Below, in pieces: positions 63,459-64,000 of a stretch of 64,000 nucleotides of DNA. Origin of the DNA: Carboxylicivirga agarovorans (GTDB lineage Bacteria; Bacteroidota; Bacteroidia; Bacteroidales; Marinilabiliaceae); NCBI RefSeq assembly GCF_050589845.1, contig NZ_JBNGPA010000002.1, forward strand, positions 62,001 to 126,000. The letters run 5' to 3'. Under the pieces are notes generated by a model that was not told where the DNA came from, searched no databases, and saw nothing but the letters and a program-made list of their open reading frames with translations. Numbering within the stretch: position 1 is the stretch's first letter; each line of letters opens with the position of its first letter. Position numbers and translations under genes: made by a program.

Positions 63459-63823
63459 ACATACGACCAGATCATAAAATGCATGTTCATAATTGGGCAT
63501 GCATTTTTTTTGCTTTCTGCTGATGTTATGCATGCGGAAGTGCTTGTTTGCACTACTTATTGAGTTGCCTTTTTAGCTTACCCGGGGTTGTTTTCAGGTC
63601 ATTCCTTTCAATATTTCATTTCTTCTTCAAAGATTTATTAAAAGCCACAAAGTGCAGTGAGGTAGTTCTTTATGGAGTTGTGTGATATAAAAACTGTAGT
63701 GTTTAGAGTTGTTTTGCAACTTATACTGTAGTACCTGCAGAGGTTTTACTGTGGTTCTTTCTTGTTGGTTTCTTTTGGGCTTCAGGTAACATTGCGCAAA
63801 CAACGATTCAAAGGATATGTGGT
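63459..63823. other. intergenic region, 365 bp
   Basis: After the terminator at 63477-63511 I see only A+T-rich sequence without a repeat or an RNA gene. Confidence 0.5.
63477..63511 (+). terminator. terminator of the TPR-LuxR regulator gene
   Basis: AAATGCATG (63477-63485) pairs with CATGCATTT (63498-63506), and the T run extends to eight T (63504-63511). Confidence 0.88.
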
Positions 63824-63976
63824 ATGTCGAAGTCAGAAAAGATAATTCCGGAAGATGAAAAAATAATGGAGCTAATGAAGAAGCGGGAGGAGCAAACCTC
63901 TGCTCTGAAGTCCCTATTAGAGAAACTAAATGAGAATAATAGAAAAATAATATCCAGGGAAAAGAAGAGAAACTAG
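63824..63976 (+). CDS. possible small basic coiled-coil protein
   Basis: A 50-residue frame reads MSKSEKIIPEDEKIMELMKK, REEQTSALKSLLEKL, NENNRKIISREKKRN. It is highly charged and helical with heptad-like Leu/Ile spacing, which is unlikely to arise by chance in A+T-rich DNA, and it ends at TAG 63974-63976. No promoter box is clear. It is too short for a family assignment and the window ends 24 bp later. Confidence 0.5.
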   Translation: MSKSEKIIPEDEKIMELMKKREEQTSALKSLLEKLNENNRKIISREKKRN

Positions 63977-64000
63977 TCCCACTTAGGTATTAACTAAATA

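Overview
The window looks like a chromosomal segment of a Bacteroidota species, most likely from the Marinilabiliales or a related marine or anaerobic Bacteroidales lineage (inference). The grounds are a PorE-type T9SS lipoprotein, GLPGLI, DUF2490 and DUF2851 proteins, many SPII lipoproteins, Bacteroidota-type -7 promoter boxes (TAnnTTTG), few Shine-Dalgarno sequences, and the purM-prfA-pyrF order. No rRNA, tRNA, CRISPR array, transposase or prophage gene was recognised.

Layout. 1-3926 (minus) is a respiratory operon: cytochrome b, Rieske protein and an octaheme c-type cytochrome that runs off the left edge. 3987-9382 holds a DUF2490 protein, an FAD reductase, arginine deiminase, sucC and a SpoU methyltransferase. 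9482-21478 is mainly housekeeping on the minus strand: an abundant-looking TPR lipoprotein, pnp, rpsO, a K+ channel, DUF2851, pyrF, prfA and purM. 21751-37584 is mixed: an SBF-like transporter, a DUF4838 lipoprotein, PorE, an MltF-like transglycosylase, an outer-membrane barrel, and a glycyl radical enzyme (HypD-like) with its activase. 38100-55419 is rich in signalling: two TPR histidine kinases, an AraC-TM-TPR protein, an AraC regulator beside two short-chain reductases, a cyclic-nucleotide-gated-type channel and a NarL-type two-component pair.

The most unusual part is 55434-63458. Three very small paralogous lipoproteins (53, 53 and 55 residues) with proline-rich tails were found by eye; two of them were missed by ordinary gene calling. 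They are interleaved with a sulfatase and two DUF1254/DUF1214 lipoproteins. Five of these six genes have the same composite promoter: a 15-bp palindrome (TAnGkGwwwCACnTA), a CCCTC box exactly 35 bp after its first base, and a TTTG -7 box whose last base lies exactly 70 bp after it, followed by GTAA. The block is flanked by a NarL-type response regulator and a TPR-TM-LuxR regulator. I infer a co-regulated cell-surface system that I cannot match to any described one.

Intergenic DNA carries several families of short repeats: an 11-bp helical-phase array beside a perfect palindrome, a duplicated 16-bp array, and three dispersed families with two to four copies each.
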